Shown here piece by piece: positions 1 to 11,776 of a DNA stretch of 64,000 nucleotides. Source of the DNA: Cryptomeria japonica. Taxonomy: Eukaryota; Streptophyta; Pinopsida; Cupressales; Cupressaceae. The notes beneath the pieces were generated by a model. That model did not search any database. It saw only the letters and a list, made by a program, of their open reading frames with translations, and was not told where the DNA came from. Location: contig NC_081414.1 of assembly GCF_030272615.1 (NCBI RefSeq), positions 336,367,927 through 336,431,926 of the forward strand, given 5' to 3'. Position numbers and translations under genes: made by a program. The stretch's first letter is position 1. Every line of letters begins with the position of its first letter.

Positions 1-975
1 AATATTACATGAAATTGGGCACACTAAAGTAGGGCTAACCAACACACAGATTTTTACCAAAACCTTCCCTTCCACAAAATCAGATTTAGATGTCAAGAAC
101 ATCCCAAAATTATCTCCTATCGATTTGAAAACTTTTGGATCCATGAATTCGAAGGGAAGTTTAGGCAACCCAAACTAAACCGGATTATTTTTAGGCTTGC
201 CCCATTCTGGGACAAAAAAAGGCTTCCAAGCAAATAACATAAGCAAATTATTGCCAAACCAATGAAACGGATTCGCAAGAACATCATCCCTAAAATGAGG
301 GGATTCAAAGACAAATACAAAGGAATTCACCGATAATAACTGAAAATAAACTAATGCAGACCAACATTTCCTCAATTTAGAATGCAATTTAGACAAATTA
401 GTTTGAGGACCCCAGAATTCCCCCAAGAGTGCAACGAAGTGTAATCTAGAAGCCCTCTCTGCCACAAAAAAACCTCTATAATCAAAACACAGAAGAGGAA
501 ACCATACCTCTTTTGTCGGGGCTCCATCAACCCTTTTACCTGAAATAGAGTGGGTCAAGTTACTCGCATTCATCTTATCCTTGCCAATGATCTCCATAGT
601 GCCTTCTCGTTTGAAAGACACAGATGCCCTAGATGTCTCCATGCTACTCATGCCCACCACTTGAGCAAACTATCTCTTATCACCACTAGAAGTGATCCTC
701 TGATTCATGGTTTTCAAATGATTATGCTTTCCTAGTCCATTGCCACCTTGAGCTCGCAGATTAAACCTTCCATTGTGATGATGCGGCCTCTGATATTTCC
801 TAAAAAACCCTTGAAAGTATCTCAAAATCGGACAAAAAAACCTGTTATGCCTGCCTTGGAGCGCCTACGGAGCCCTATCCTCCCATTTTCCCTTAGAAAA
901 AACCCATTGGGGCACATGTGGCAGATCCTCCCATGCCACATCTACCCAAGCACTGAGCTACCTTCTGTCGCCCAT
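1..975 (-). pseudogene. LINE ORF1 (DUF4283-type), 5' part, decayed, truncated by window edge
   Basis: Nucleic-acid-binding first ORF of a plant L1-like LINE, read leftwards from a likely ATG at 973-975. The reading frame stays the same to position 1. It carries a DUF4283-like core: the SALVYFQ strand, the FVFVFESPHFRDDVL segment, then GLPKLPFEF, which corresponds to the common LPGLPLEFW motif of the family. The frame is closed by several stops, for example TAG at 175-177 where the family has Trp just before the GLPKLPFEF block, and a TAG about 9 codons before a GTG at 658-660. The zinc knuckle and ORF2 would lie left of the window. The element is dead as it stands. The family assignment rests on the motif order, not on a search. 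Confidence 0.72.
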
Positions 976-1013
976 TTGCAGTAAAAAAGTTTGTTACCAA
1001 GTATTTTACTTTT

Positions 1014-1166
1014 TAATAAAAATCCCCTATCAAAAAGTAAAATTAACTGCTTGTTCTTTAACTAATAAAATATTATAAATCTAAAACATATTGTTTTAAG
1101 TAAAACTACTTACCATGATCACCAATTAAATATTACAAATTTAAAAATAATGATTTAAAACAAGAG
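1014..1166. repeat. Copy of the AT-rich flank found upstream of the small membrane-protein gene
   Basis: This AT-rich stretch aligns almost without gaps to about 54870-55015, upstream of the second membrane-protein gene. Shared blocks include CAAAAAGTAAAATTAA, AATAAAATATTATAAATCTA and GATCACCAATTAAATATTAC. No gene follows it here. It is either a fragment of the same segmental duplication or a dispersed repeat that happens to lie upstream of the gene. Confidence 0.7.
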
Positions 1167-1524
1167 GTGCATAGCCATGTTCCTGCCGAGAGCGAATAAT
1201 TTGGAAAGTGGAAGAGAAAATTTTCACGCTATGGGTTTTGATAGTTTGTTTTTGGATTTGTTTTGATTGTTGATTTAGAATGCTTTGTAGAAGCAAAATT
1301 TGGGTTGTAATTATGTCTTCTTAATCTGTGTTTTTATGAGTATACGAAAAAAAATAAAAATTGGCCCACTTTAAAAAACCCATGTTCAATGAATTGTAGT
1401 GGACAAAAGGCCCATGCTATATGAGAGGTTTTAAGTAATTTTGAAGCCAATCTATAATCTTAAATAAATTAGAGAGGGCAAGACAATAAAATAGTTTTTA
1501 AATTATAAATATATTCAAGGAGGC
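1167..1524. other. Spacer, nothing recognised
   Basis: AT-rich DNA between the minus-strand LINE and the plus-strand LINE. I see no ORF, RNA gene or clear repeat in it. Confidence 0.5.
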
Positions 1525-1724
1525 TCTGCAACTAGGGTTGACGTGGACCCCTCGCGATCTTGACATCGGACTTCTCGCTTCTGTGTGTGGAGGGGTAAGA
1601 CCTCCTCCACGGTGGTAAGCATTTCTACTTTCCTTTCTTGTTTCTAACCTATTACCAAGGCTCTCGGTGCATCACGGTTGTAGTTATTGTAGGCACGAGT
1701 GGAGGTAGGAGCAGTTAATGCTCA

Positions 1725-3660
1725 ATGGAGGTGGAGGTTAATGGGCTGGACGTGACCCATGTGCCCTTCTCTAAAGCCATGGAGGAAGAAATTATTGGTA
1801 AATCATTCTGAGACACCATCATTGGTGATGTCGTGCAGGTCTCGTGAGAGGCCAAATTCTCTCTGGTAAGTGCTTCATCTGCAGGCCTCAATGGCGAAGA
1901 CGGAGGATGAGGTAAGGACCCTACCTTGGCTCCTTGTACTTTCTCTATCTCTCCTAACGATGTCATGACCGAAGCCCTTGAGCTTGAAAATAAAAGACTC
2001 CAAGACATTGCTATTTTCTTTGCAGTAACTAATGTGGATAAGTTTCTAGCTAGGAAATTTCTTAATGATTGGATGAAAAATGTATGGGTTAGAAAGCTAG
2101 GGTTCAATTTCTCTTTCTGTAGAATGATTTAGAAAGGTTTATTTGTTATTTTCTTTAAAGATAATAAATCTCAATTAGAGGTTCTGCATAAACAATTCTG
2201 GGCCGTTGGCCAAACCACCTTCAGGGCCCTCAAATGGTCCTTTGATGCGATTAATGAAGAAATTCTAGCTATTTCTTGCCCTCAGTGACTTCTAATTAAA
2301 AATTTACCTCCCATTTTCTGGAATTTCATTCCGCAAGTTCTTGATCCAATAAGAAAAGTGGTTAGAGTTGATCACTCTACAAATCTTGTCCCCAACCTAG
2401 ATGCCAGAGTCTTGATTTCTATTAATCTGGGAGTTGACATACCCAGGTTTCTCGATATCAAGTTGCGGGATGAATCCTTCACCCGCATTCTGGAAACCCT
2501 AGGTGGTTTGAACTCGTGCTTCCTATGTAGAAGGGAAGGACACGTGAGGCAATCTTTCCCTATTCTTTTGAATAGGTCTAAGCCCAATGTTAACCCGCAT
2601 GGGATCGACGCGAATAAAGGTGCCCCTACTCCACCCAATTCATCATCTGAACCTTCAGAAGAACCGCCTGTTAGAGATAAATTGGACTTTCTCAGCAAGG
2701 CCATCAATAATGCAGTGGCTAGTCTCCCAAAGGTTCAACCTATTGATCCCCCTAACTTTGAAAATAATACTGACTTCAGGCCCTTAATGCAGAACCCCCC
2801 TCTCTCCCACTCGACGGTTTTTGCAGCCATCTCCCAGATGGATGGAATCAAATTTCAGGTGGTCTCAAGGAAAAATAAGAGGTCTAAAAAGAAGAATGTC
2901 CAACAACTGGCCTGGAAAAAATTAAGGCTAGAGGACACCAGAATTCTCATTTTGCCAAACCAAGCTTTGAGGTAGAAGGGTATGGAACCCCTCCAGAGAC
3001 TCTGACAATGACTGGCCATGGCAAGGACTCTCATGTCAAGTCAATAGTTAGGAATTTTGAAGGAATTGATTGTGGGGGTGATGTTAATAGGAGTAGGGCT
3101 GCAACCCCGCTGCCCTCTGTGATCCTCAATCTATTCTTACAACTAGTCAATCCCAAGCTTGGGATAATCCATCCAATCTGACATTAGTGTAGAATGATTT
3201 GTTGGATCCTCCAGAGCATGAGGGTTGCTCCCCTCATTCTATCCTCATTACTTCCCCGACCCTTATTCATGTGAAATAAAATTCCTTGATTGATGATGAT
3301 AATGACCTTTATGAGATTATCTCAGCTGCTCCAACGATTGACAATACTAGAACCCTTTGCTCTCCTATGACAAGAATGTCTAAGGGTGATTCCCTGGAAG
3401 ATGCCTCCTCAATGGACATTCATAAGTCTGAGGTGGAAACTGAATTGAAATCCAACTTTTCAACCATTAATGGTGAGGAATTAAAGGATAAAGACAACCC
3501 AAATGAGGAAATTTCTGAGGGTGAAGCACTCACCAGAAGGAAAAGAGGGAGGTCATTAGGCTCTAAAAACAAACTATCTCCCATGCATAAAAAATCTAAC
3601 CGAAAGGCGAGTATCCCTAAATGCTTTAACAACTTCAAGGCTGACAAGAATGATAAATAA
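1725..3660 (+). pseudogene. LINE ORF1, DUF4283 plus CCHC-like zinc knuckle
   Basis: RNA-binding ORF1 of the LINE. It starts at ATG 1725 (MEVEVNGLDVTH) and stays in one frame to 2975, with stops at 1809, 1845, 1908, 2130 and 2286. The DUF4283-like core runs from about 1995 to 2360 (IAIFFAVTNVDKFLARKFL, then LLIKNLPPIFWNF). A zinc knuckle follows at about 2515-2560 (CFLCRREGHVRQSFP), where the fourth ligand Cys is replaced by Ser. The C-terminal tail continues in another frame at 3286-3660, acidic and then basic, with RRKRGRSLGSKN close to the end; many plant LINE ORF1 proteins end in such an AT-hook-like stretch. ORF2 follows after about 14 bp. Confidence 0.78.
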
Positions 3661-3673
3661 CTGATTGTTCTCC

Positions 3674-6600
3674 ATGAAATGTCTATCCTGGAATATCCGA
3701 GGGCTAGAATCCCTTGACAGGAAATATATGGTGAGAAGATTGCTTAATAATCATAAGGATTTGGACTTTGTCCTACTTCAGGAAGTTAAAGCAATTAACT
3801 TTACTTTGGAGATCAATCTGAACTTTATTTGGAAGGACTCCCTCAAATTTTTCACTAAACATGAGAAAGGGAAAGGAGGGGCTGCCATTCTTATTAACCC
3901 TAATTGGCGAAACTCTATCCTTTGCTCTAGAGTCTCCCCTTGTAATAGAGTTGTTTGGGTAACTTTCCAACATGGAGACTCTTCCTTCCGGCTATGCACC
4001 ATCTACACCCCCAATGACTATAGAGATAGATTTGAGCTCTGGAAATGGATTGCTTCTCTTCCTAATATTCCATGGATTCTCGGGGGTGATTTTAATATGG
4101 TCAAGCACAAGGATGACAAATCAGGAGGTGCTTCTATTGAGTGGAAAGGAGGGGAAAAGCCTCACTGGGATAGAATAAAAAACATGAAGAGGTTGTTTGA
4201 CCCATTGGAAGGATTAAAACATGTTCATAAGGGCATTCGGTCTACTTGGTGCAATTTCCAGAAAGTTGGTAACAGAATCTACTCTAGACTAGATAGATTC
4301 TACACCAATAAAGATTTCTTCTCCTTTATCCTGGATCACCAAGACTTCCTGATGGTGGTCAACAAACCCCATAGTAAGACTGGTGGCAAGTTCATTCTTA
4401 ACAACAGTCTCCACAAAGACCAGGACATTCTTTCTGCTATCCATATAGTAAGGATGTTTAATAAGTGGAATCCCTCTATTGGCTCCTATATCAATAAATG
4501 GGATACCTCGGTTAAAATTTGGCAGGAGATCCTTGGCACCATTGGCAAAAAGAAGGCCAAAGATGCCAAGCAGGTTGATCTTATTCTATCCTCTAATCTG
4601 CACAATGTGGAACAAGTCCTTCAAAATGACCCTAGCAACTCCCATCTTACCCATCTAGTGGTAGTGGCTAGAGATGAACTTAGATAATGACAACATCATA
4701 AAGCACTAGGTGCCCGAACTAGAGCCAGGATGCTCTGGCTCTCTCAAGGAGACAAAGGTTCTAAGTTATTTTTCAACCTTCTGAAACAAAAACATTGTAA
4801 GGAAAGGATTGACAAGCTGTGGGTGGATGGTAAGGAAATTTTTGTTGACGAGGAAATCATGAGTGAGTTCCTCAGCTTCTATAAGTTGATGTTCTCCTTT
4901 GAGGACTCTCCTACATCTAGGACTGCTAGGGTCAAATGTGGGGCTCTTGTCCCTAAGATTGTATCTTCCGATGAGGATAATTCTCTTAGTAAACCCTTCT
5001 CATCTAAGGAAATTATTAAATCCATTAATTCCCTTCATAATGACAAAGTCCCAAGGCCGGATGGGCTTACCATTGAATTCTATAAGGCTAATATTGCATG
5101 GGTTGTTGATGATCTTCTTGAGGTCTATAATGAAGCCATCAGGACAGTGTCTCTGGGAATTAACATCAATAGAGGTCGGATCAAGCTTATTCTCAAAGAA
5201 GGGGACAAAGCTCTAATCAACAACTGGTGCCCTATTACTCTACTCAATGTCTCTTATAAGATTCTTGCTAAGATGCTTGCCTTAATGCTCAAAAAATATC
5301 TTACCTAAATTTATCTGCTCCACCCAAACCGGTTTCATTAAGGGGAGATACATTTTGGAAATTCTTACTACAAGCTGGGAGGCCATGGAATGGGCTAGAG
5401 TTTCGGATCAAAAGGTGGTCATGTTCTTGTTGGACATTGAAAAGGCCTATGAAAGGATTGAATGGGGTTTTATCTCCACTATTCTCCAAGCCTTTGGGTT
5501 TCCTGAGATCTTTTGCCAGTTTGTTAAGGTCCTTCTTAGGGATGCTCATGCCCAGGTAGAAGTAAATGGTCTAATTTCTCGGCCCTTCGAGCTCAGTAGA
5601 TCTATTTGTCAGGGGTGCCCTCTAGCCCCTGCTCTCTTTGTGATAGCCTCTAATGCTTTGTTTTATCTGCATAGGGATAACTCTCTCTCTCCTAAGGTTA
5701 GGGGAATCTCCCTTCTAGATGACTCGGAGCTGATCAAAATCCAATTTACAGATGATACTGCTCTATTTTTTGAATTATCAAAGGAGAATTTGAATGCTCT
5801 ATCATCCAAGCTCTCTCTATTCTATGATGCCTAAGGGGCTAAGATCTCACAATCCAAAGCTACCTTGCTCGAATGGACTGAGAAACCTCCAGAGTGGCTC
5901 TCTACCTATGGTTATCAGTGGGGAGGTCCAAACATAATTGTGAGATATCTATGGATCCCTTTTTCTATCTCTCCCTGCCTTAAGGATATGTGGTCATGGA
6001 TTAAAGGGAAGATTGAATCCAAACTTTCCAATGGAATAAGCACTATCTATCACTGGCAGGAAGATTGCAAGTGTGCCAAAAGATCCTTTCCTCCTACAGT
6101 ATTTACTATGCGTTTGTATGGATGTTCAATAACTATCAGATCAATGAGATACAAAAAACCATATGGGATTTTCTGTGGTCGGATGGAAGAGGTCATAGGA
6201 AAACTCATTCCGTCAAGTGGGAATGGTGTTGTATGGATAAATATATTGGAGGTCTGGGTCTTAAGGATCTGAAAATCCAAGGGACTGCATCGACTACCAA
6301 ATGGATCTTTCATGCACTTGAAGGTAATGAATAGTGGAAAGTGCTCATATGCAATAATATTAGGTTGGGGGTTCCTAAGAAAGCTAAATCTTGGAAGTTC
6401 CTCCCCATTAGTGATCTGCTAGCTGGATCCTTTCCAATCTCTACCGCAGACTCTGCTATTTTTAAAACCATCTGGAAATCATGGGAAGCCATTAGGGCTA
6501 GTGTTGGCAATGGTTGGATCAGCTGAGATAATCAAGTCTTTGGGGAAAGGTCAATCTGGTGGAACTTAGCCCATAACGGTAAGCCTCTCGCTCTTACTCA

Positions 6601-7470
6601 AGGGTGCTCGACCAAAAAATGGGCCAGCAAAGGTATTTTTTGTCTTAAAGATATCATAGCTAACGAAAATCTGATCCCATGGGATGAGCTCTCCAGTAAA
6701 TTTAAACTGCCTTTATCTAATAAGAGAACTTGTAACATCTTATGCAATGCTTTTAATCTCCTCCAACCTCCCAAAACTTGTACTGTTGATGATAACCGCT
6801 TTCTCTCCTTTTTTTGGTTTGATGGAAGCCTGATTGGGAACCTAAAACCTCTCTCTATTTATAAAACCCTCTCCTCTAACTTCAAAATCCTTAACCATCT
6901 CAACTCTATTTGGTACTCTGACCTCTCACATGCTCAATAGAGCAATATTGTTAAGGCTTTCTGGGGTTCTCCACTGGCTCCGAGGAAAAAAACCTTCAGA
7001 TGGCTTTTACTTCTTGATAGGCTCCTTATTAGATCTAACTATACAAAAGAGGACCTGTGCTCTATTTGTAAAGTGAAGGAGTCCAGTAGACACATTTTTT
7101 TTACTGCATTATTGCTAAGGAAATTTGGCTTATGTTTGGATTTACTCTTCCATTGCATAGTTGTATTCTTGATGTTGTTATAGGGTGCATTAAAGGCCTT
7201 AAGAAATATACTAATATGTTTTGGAATTTACTTTTTGGTGATATCCTTTGGTATTTATGGAAATCTAGGAATTTAAAAAAATTTCAAGGGCAAGAAAGGG
7301 CCCTTACTGAGTCTTTTCGAAGTCTCACCCTCCACTCTGTCTGCTCGCAGGTTACAATGGTTTTCAGACTAAACAAAGAGAAGTTCCAAAGATTCCTATC
7401 AGATGGGCATGCTATAAGTATTCATCTTCAAGCTATCTCATGGCTACACATGGGGAAGAACCAATGCTAA
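3674..7470 (+). pseudogene. LINE ORF2: endonuclease, reverse transcriptase, zf-RVT
   Basis: The replication protein of the element. The APE-type endonuclease is at the start (MKCLSWNIRG, LLQEVKA with the catalytic Glu kept, GGDFNMV). The reverse transcriptase spans about 4960-5830, with KVPRPDGL, KAYERIEWGF, GCPLAPALF and the active-site box FTDDTALF (usually FADD). The zinc-binding C-terminus is near 6950-7100 (LAPRKKTFRWLLL, CSICKVKESSRHIFF). Breaks seen: tandem stops TAA TGA at 4685-4690, a frameshift near 5305, stop TAA at 5832, a frameshift near 6060, stops at 6332 and 6524, and more towards 6940. The frame is restored between several of these, so they are point lesions in one ancestral ORF. 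No RNase H domain is evident, unlike the LINE at 42-47 kb. Confidence 0.85.
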
Positions 7471-7838
7471 GAGAAATCCATTTGTGAATGCCCTCGATGC
7501 TCTCATGGAAGAAATCGGGGGCAATGGCCACCAGGTGTGACAACAGATGATCCAATCTACTAGGATGTTGGATGATCGCAAACTAGTTTGGTTGGAAAGA
7601 CCTGCAAGAGGGATCGCCTAGATTTAGTCCAGGCATTCACCATGGGCAAGACTTTTGTAATTGGACATCCTTAGTTTTGTAATTATACAACCGTTGTAAT
7701 TAGTCAGACATATATTTTGTACAAAGAACTTGGTTAGACGTAGCATTATTTTGCACAGTTATGACTTACTGATAAATCAGTAACTCCCAATTTTGTACCC
7801 CTATTTATTATCAAAACAAAAAATATATATTAAAAAAA

Positions 7839-9426
7839 TCGAGGCCTAACACGTGGGTTGTACTTGTTGTGCATGGCATCTTCTAGGATAGCTGACATGT
7901 TTGGTAAATGCTTCTAGCTTTTGCAAGTTTCATTGGTTTGGGAGTGTTCCAAATTACCATTCTTTATTGTCCTTTCTCACCAGTAATTTTGAGGTGGTGA
8001 GTGCATGTTGCTTAGTCTTATATAACATTTTTTTTAATTCTTACGACAACCTAGAACCCAAATAAACTAAAATCATATATACACATTGTGAAGCTTGAAA
8101 TAAAAAAATTTAAAAACAATATATCTAAATTCTAAAGTGCGAGATAAAAAATATTAAAACTAAAATCAAATTCAAAGCATATTAAGTTGACCATGAAATT
8201 TTTAGTCAGTCCTCTTTCATTAACGCCCAAGGAAGACATGAAAACCATCTCACATATTAATTTTTTACTAGAGCATTATTTGCTGATAGGCAATTCCCTG
8301 TGGGGATGCACCCCCACCGAAATTTTCACACGCTGCGAAATTGCGAATTCCCCGTTGTGGTCAAAATTTTTTCCGACAGGCTTTTTGCGATAGCTCATGC
8401 AACGCGTGGTTAGGGTTTACATTCCACCTGTGGTGTAGATTGGTGTGGCTGCCTACATGCGGGTTGCATTTTTATTTCGAGTTGTATTGTTGGCAACGAC
8501 TTCTTGAATCATTTGGATTCAAATCCCCCCATAATTTATTGAGTGAACGACAAGAGCTTAACCCATTGAACCAGAAGCATACATAGTAGAGCTAGCAAAA
8601 CCACTAGCAGATGTTGGAGCAAAGAGACCTACAACCTTCATGATCGGGATCGTGATCCAAATTCTCAGTTTAGTGATTGAGGTGAAGATTCTTATGCTTT
8701 GGATAGAGGTCCATCCGTCGATTCGATCCTTTTGGTATTGCGGTTTTAATTGTATGAATTGTGTTTTGGGATTTTTTTGGGTTTGTTTCTTTGTTTCGAA
8801 TCATAGTATCACCCTCTATGCCCAACAAAACATGACCATCCTCACGCTACATCTATGAGAGAGCTAACCCCAGGGTTTATTTTGAAGCAACGCCTGAATT
8901 AGATCAGCCACTATCCCCCTCCAATTATAGTTAATAGAATAAGTGGGAGGGAATGGCATCATTGGAAAGGGTGAGTTCGAAGTGCCCACCCAGTATCTAT
9001 ACTACACTAACCCAAACTGAACTAAATTCCAGGGTTTCCATGTCCAACTATAGATTTGCCCACTTAAACACCCAAGAGTGACTAATTCTGTTTTGAGAAT
9101 CCATCTATACAGGAATGCACTCTCTGGGAGAGAAGAATTCACTTTCTTTCTTTGTTCTTCCAATCATGAATTCTATCTGAGATTATACGATTTCAGATTT
9201 GAGAAACTTTCGATATGAATCTTGGTGTGTTTTCTGAAAATCTCTTGTCACTATGTTTTTTTTTAACTTTAGAAATTAAGAATTTTTGTGTTGGATTGGA
9301 AACTTATATCATTAATATTTTCTTTTCTCTGAATCTCCTATGCTATATCATCAATCTCTTTTGTCTCTAAATCTCATGTGCTAATATTTCTTTATATAAT
9401 TTGGGTTTTTCTTTCTGGTTTATTAG
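7839..9426. other. Spacer with no supported gene
   Basis: Mixed DNA. 8000-8180 is AT-rich; 8280-8870 has more balanced composition and short ORFs of up to 81 codons that resemble nothing I know. The last about 200 bp before 9427 is T-rich and ends in a good intron 3' splice site (TTCTGGTTTATTAG), so it is probably the intron in front of the SGR-like exon. Confidence 0.5.
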
Positions 9427-9600
9427 GTGTCCAGATTATTTGGGCCTGCAATGTTTGAAGGTTCGAAGCTCAAGGTTTTATTCCTAGGAACCCATGAGGA
9501 GAATCATCCTGCACATCTGCCCAAAAAATACACACTAACACACAGTAATATCACATCCAAGATAACACTCACCATTTCCCAAACCATCAACAAGGATCAG
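9427..9600 (+). pseudogene. SGR-like: Captured exon of STAY-GREEN (SGR, Mg-dechelatase)
   Basis: One exon of a STAY-GREEN/NYE family gene. In the intact plant gene the product is a plastid enzyme that removes Mg from chlorophyll a during senescence. The exon is bounded by an acceptor (TTATTAG before 9427) and a donor (CAG then GTTGGT at 9601). It encodes the conserved N-terminal block: RLFGPAMFEGSKLKVLFLG, then HPAHLP, YTLTHSNITSKITL and ISQTIN. These match the family almost residue for residue, from memory of the family. No following exon (Gln-Gly-Trp onwards) was found in the next 2 kb, so this is an isolated exon. It lies on the same strand as, and about 2.2 kb upstream of, the Helitron RPA gene, which suggests Helitron gene capture. 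A degenerate host gene is the alternative. Confidence 0.8.
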
Positions 9601-11776
9601 GTTGGTTTCAGTTTTCAGTTGATATGTGTATGTTTGATGTCTGACAGTAATGGTTTATAGATTAATTGTTAAATAATCAAAAGTGTACAAAAATCTATGT
9701 ATCTAGCATTTGTGTATGATTATGCTTGATTTTGTTCATGGGCATTTGGTTGCCATGAATTTATGTGAATCCATGCTTGTTTCTTTTCACTGCTATAAAT
9801 ATCACACCTATGCATGCATTTCATTTTATTCTGGTCATTCCTAGGAGGCTTATTCAGTTGGTATTATTATGATAAATAAAGAAGAGAACAAATGGAACGA
9901 TGTACCTGAGTCAAGTGAAGCAACACCTCTTTCACCAAGATCTGGCCATCCAATCCTTAATCCCAAATTGTTGATCCTTCACACAGATTTGATCTCCCTC
10001 AATGTAGTGAAACCAACATCAACGGTAGGCTATGAGAGTCTACATGAAATAGCCTGCTCTGATCTACTCCAAAAATCAATGGGGGTCTAAAACTCTATAG
10101 ATTATAATCTACTCCTGTCGTCCGCAATGAAGTCATTCATGCAAAGAAATACACGTCTCATTTATATTTGGTAATAATGGTTCATAAAAATCTATCCTGA
10201 ATAACATGTGATGTGGTTCCCAAAAGGAAACCATACTTGTCCAATGTAAACTTGAGAGTAGTAAAGGAGAAAATAGGGCCCACGAATGAAGAACGAGATT
10301 GTGGCTAAGTGAGTGTGTTCTATAACAAATTTTTAGGCCTCGAGACTACCTTACAAAACAATGAATAATGCAAAGTCTTCAAGTTTGACATACAACATTT
10401 GATGCCAAAGATTACACTAACTAGAAGTCACACTCCGACTAATGAAATCATGGCACATCAAGTGTTTTTTATAAAGCCTCTTGCCAACCTTTTGAGCCTG
10501 CAACTTGATTGCTAAACTACAACTAAATTTGATTGTCTGCATTGATACTGGTTAAATGTTTATGTTTTTCTTTTGATTTTACCTTTTTCGTTTCTTGTCA
10601 AAGGAAAAAAGTGGCAAAAATGATTTGTAGATTTGTAGTACATTCGAGTTGCTAATTCATGAAATTCTGTCCTACTGTTGAATGCCATTGGTTCAATTTT
10701 TCTGTATAAGTCACCTCCATTCACTGAACTTCCTTTTTATAATGATCATTGCTGCCAACTCCATTCACTGAACTAAGGTATTACACCTAATAAAACAATA
10801 AGCAGCCAACACTTTGTTCATTATTTCAATACAATTTTTATCAAATTAGATTTAAGAGATGGATTGGTACTAATCATTTGGTTGAATTATAAACTTTTTA
10901 AAATGACATCTTTGTTCTTTGAATTAGCTTAGCTCTTATTGTTCAGGGATCCATTGCACATGGCATCTGTCTTTAAAGATATTGGCTAAATGTTTCTTTT
11001 TCCCTTTTGATTTTACCTTTTTCATTTCCTGTTAGAGGAAACAAAATTGAGCCAACTAAAATCAAATAACACAATGGCCGTGTTCTATCTCCTATTATAA
11101 AATTTTATTCGTGATACAACAGATCAAACACAATATGCAACAGGGTTATTCTCAGTAAACAGTAAATGCAGAAGCAAACCCATGAACATGTGCCCATGTT
11201 TCACTTGTTAGATGCAGTTTTCTACACTTTGTAACCCAGAATTTTGATTGCATCTTGCGTAAAAGGAGACTCCACATTGTGCAAACTAAAGAGCACTGAT
11301 GAAATATGATTTCAACGATCATGTTAGAACAACAACCTATATAAATTGCTACTTCCAAGTGAAACATGCGATACCTATTCTTGGTACAATGCTTAAATTG
11401 CTTCTTCAAGCTACTACAAAACTTTAAATCTGTCCTACACTCTACATCCTCTCGGGGCTGCCCTGTTATGGGCTATTGGAAAAGTAGCATAGAAACAAGC
11501 ACAAGCATAAATATATCATTCTATTTATTTCACAACTAAGACACAACCATATTCATAGTCATAGTTAGAAAAACACAAACATTAATTTGTAACCTGATTA
11601 AGGTTCAAGGATCACAGTTGATGACACTGTTGCTGCTGCTACTCGGTGATGTATAATGTTTTTATTGAAGGCTTGATACATACACATCGTATATTATGTG
11701 TGTTGACATTAATGAATCCAAGCTTTTATTGAACCATCATATAGTGCAATGAAGTAGTTTGCTCTTGGTTTTGCAG
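9601..11776. other. Spacer between SGR-like exon and RPA-like gene
   Basis: Probably intron-derived and Helitron non-coding DNA. A 73-codon ORF at 9869-10090 (MINKEENKWNDVPE) resembles nothing I recognise. Two related blocks, 10551-10607 and 10983-11040, share TTTTGATTTTACCTTTTTC and flanks in direct orientation. No other gene is supported. Confidence 0.45.

Larger units (their letters stand above)
1525..7838 (+). mobile_element. L1-like LINE, nearly full length, dead
   Basis: A non-LTR retrotransposon in the usual order: 5' leader, ORF1 (1725-3660), ORF2 with endonuclease, reverse transcriptase and C-terminal zinc-binding region (3674-7470), then a 3' UTR ending in an A-rich stretch near 7805-7838. 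The 5' limit is an estimate, set where GC content rises at about 1525. I could not identify target-site duplications. Both ORFs contain many stops and frameshifts, so the copy is old and inactive. Confidence 0.8.

Noticed and set aside
1507-7838. AAATATATT-like words at both ends of the first LINE as target duplications
   Set aside because: The match is imperfect, AT-only and expected by chance in this composition.
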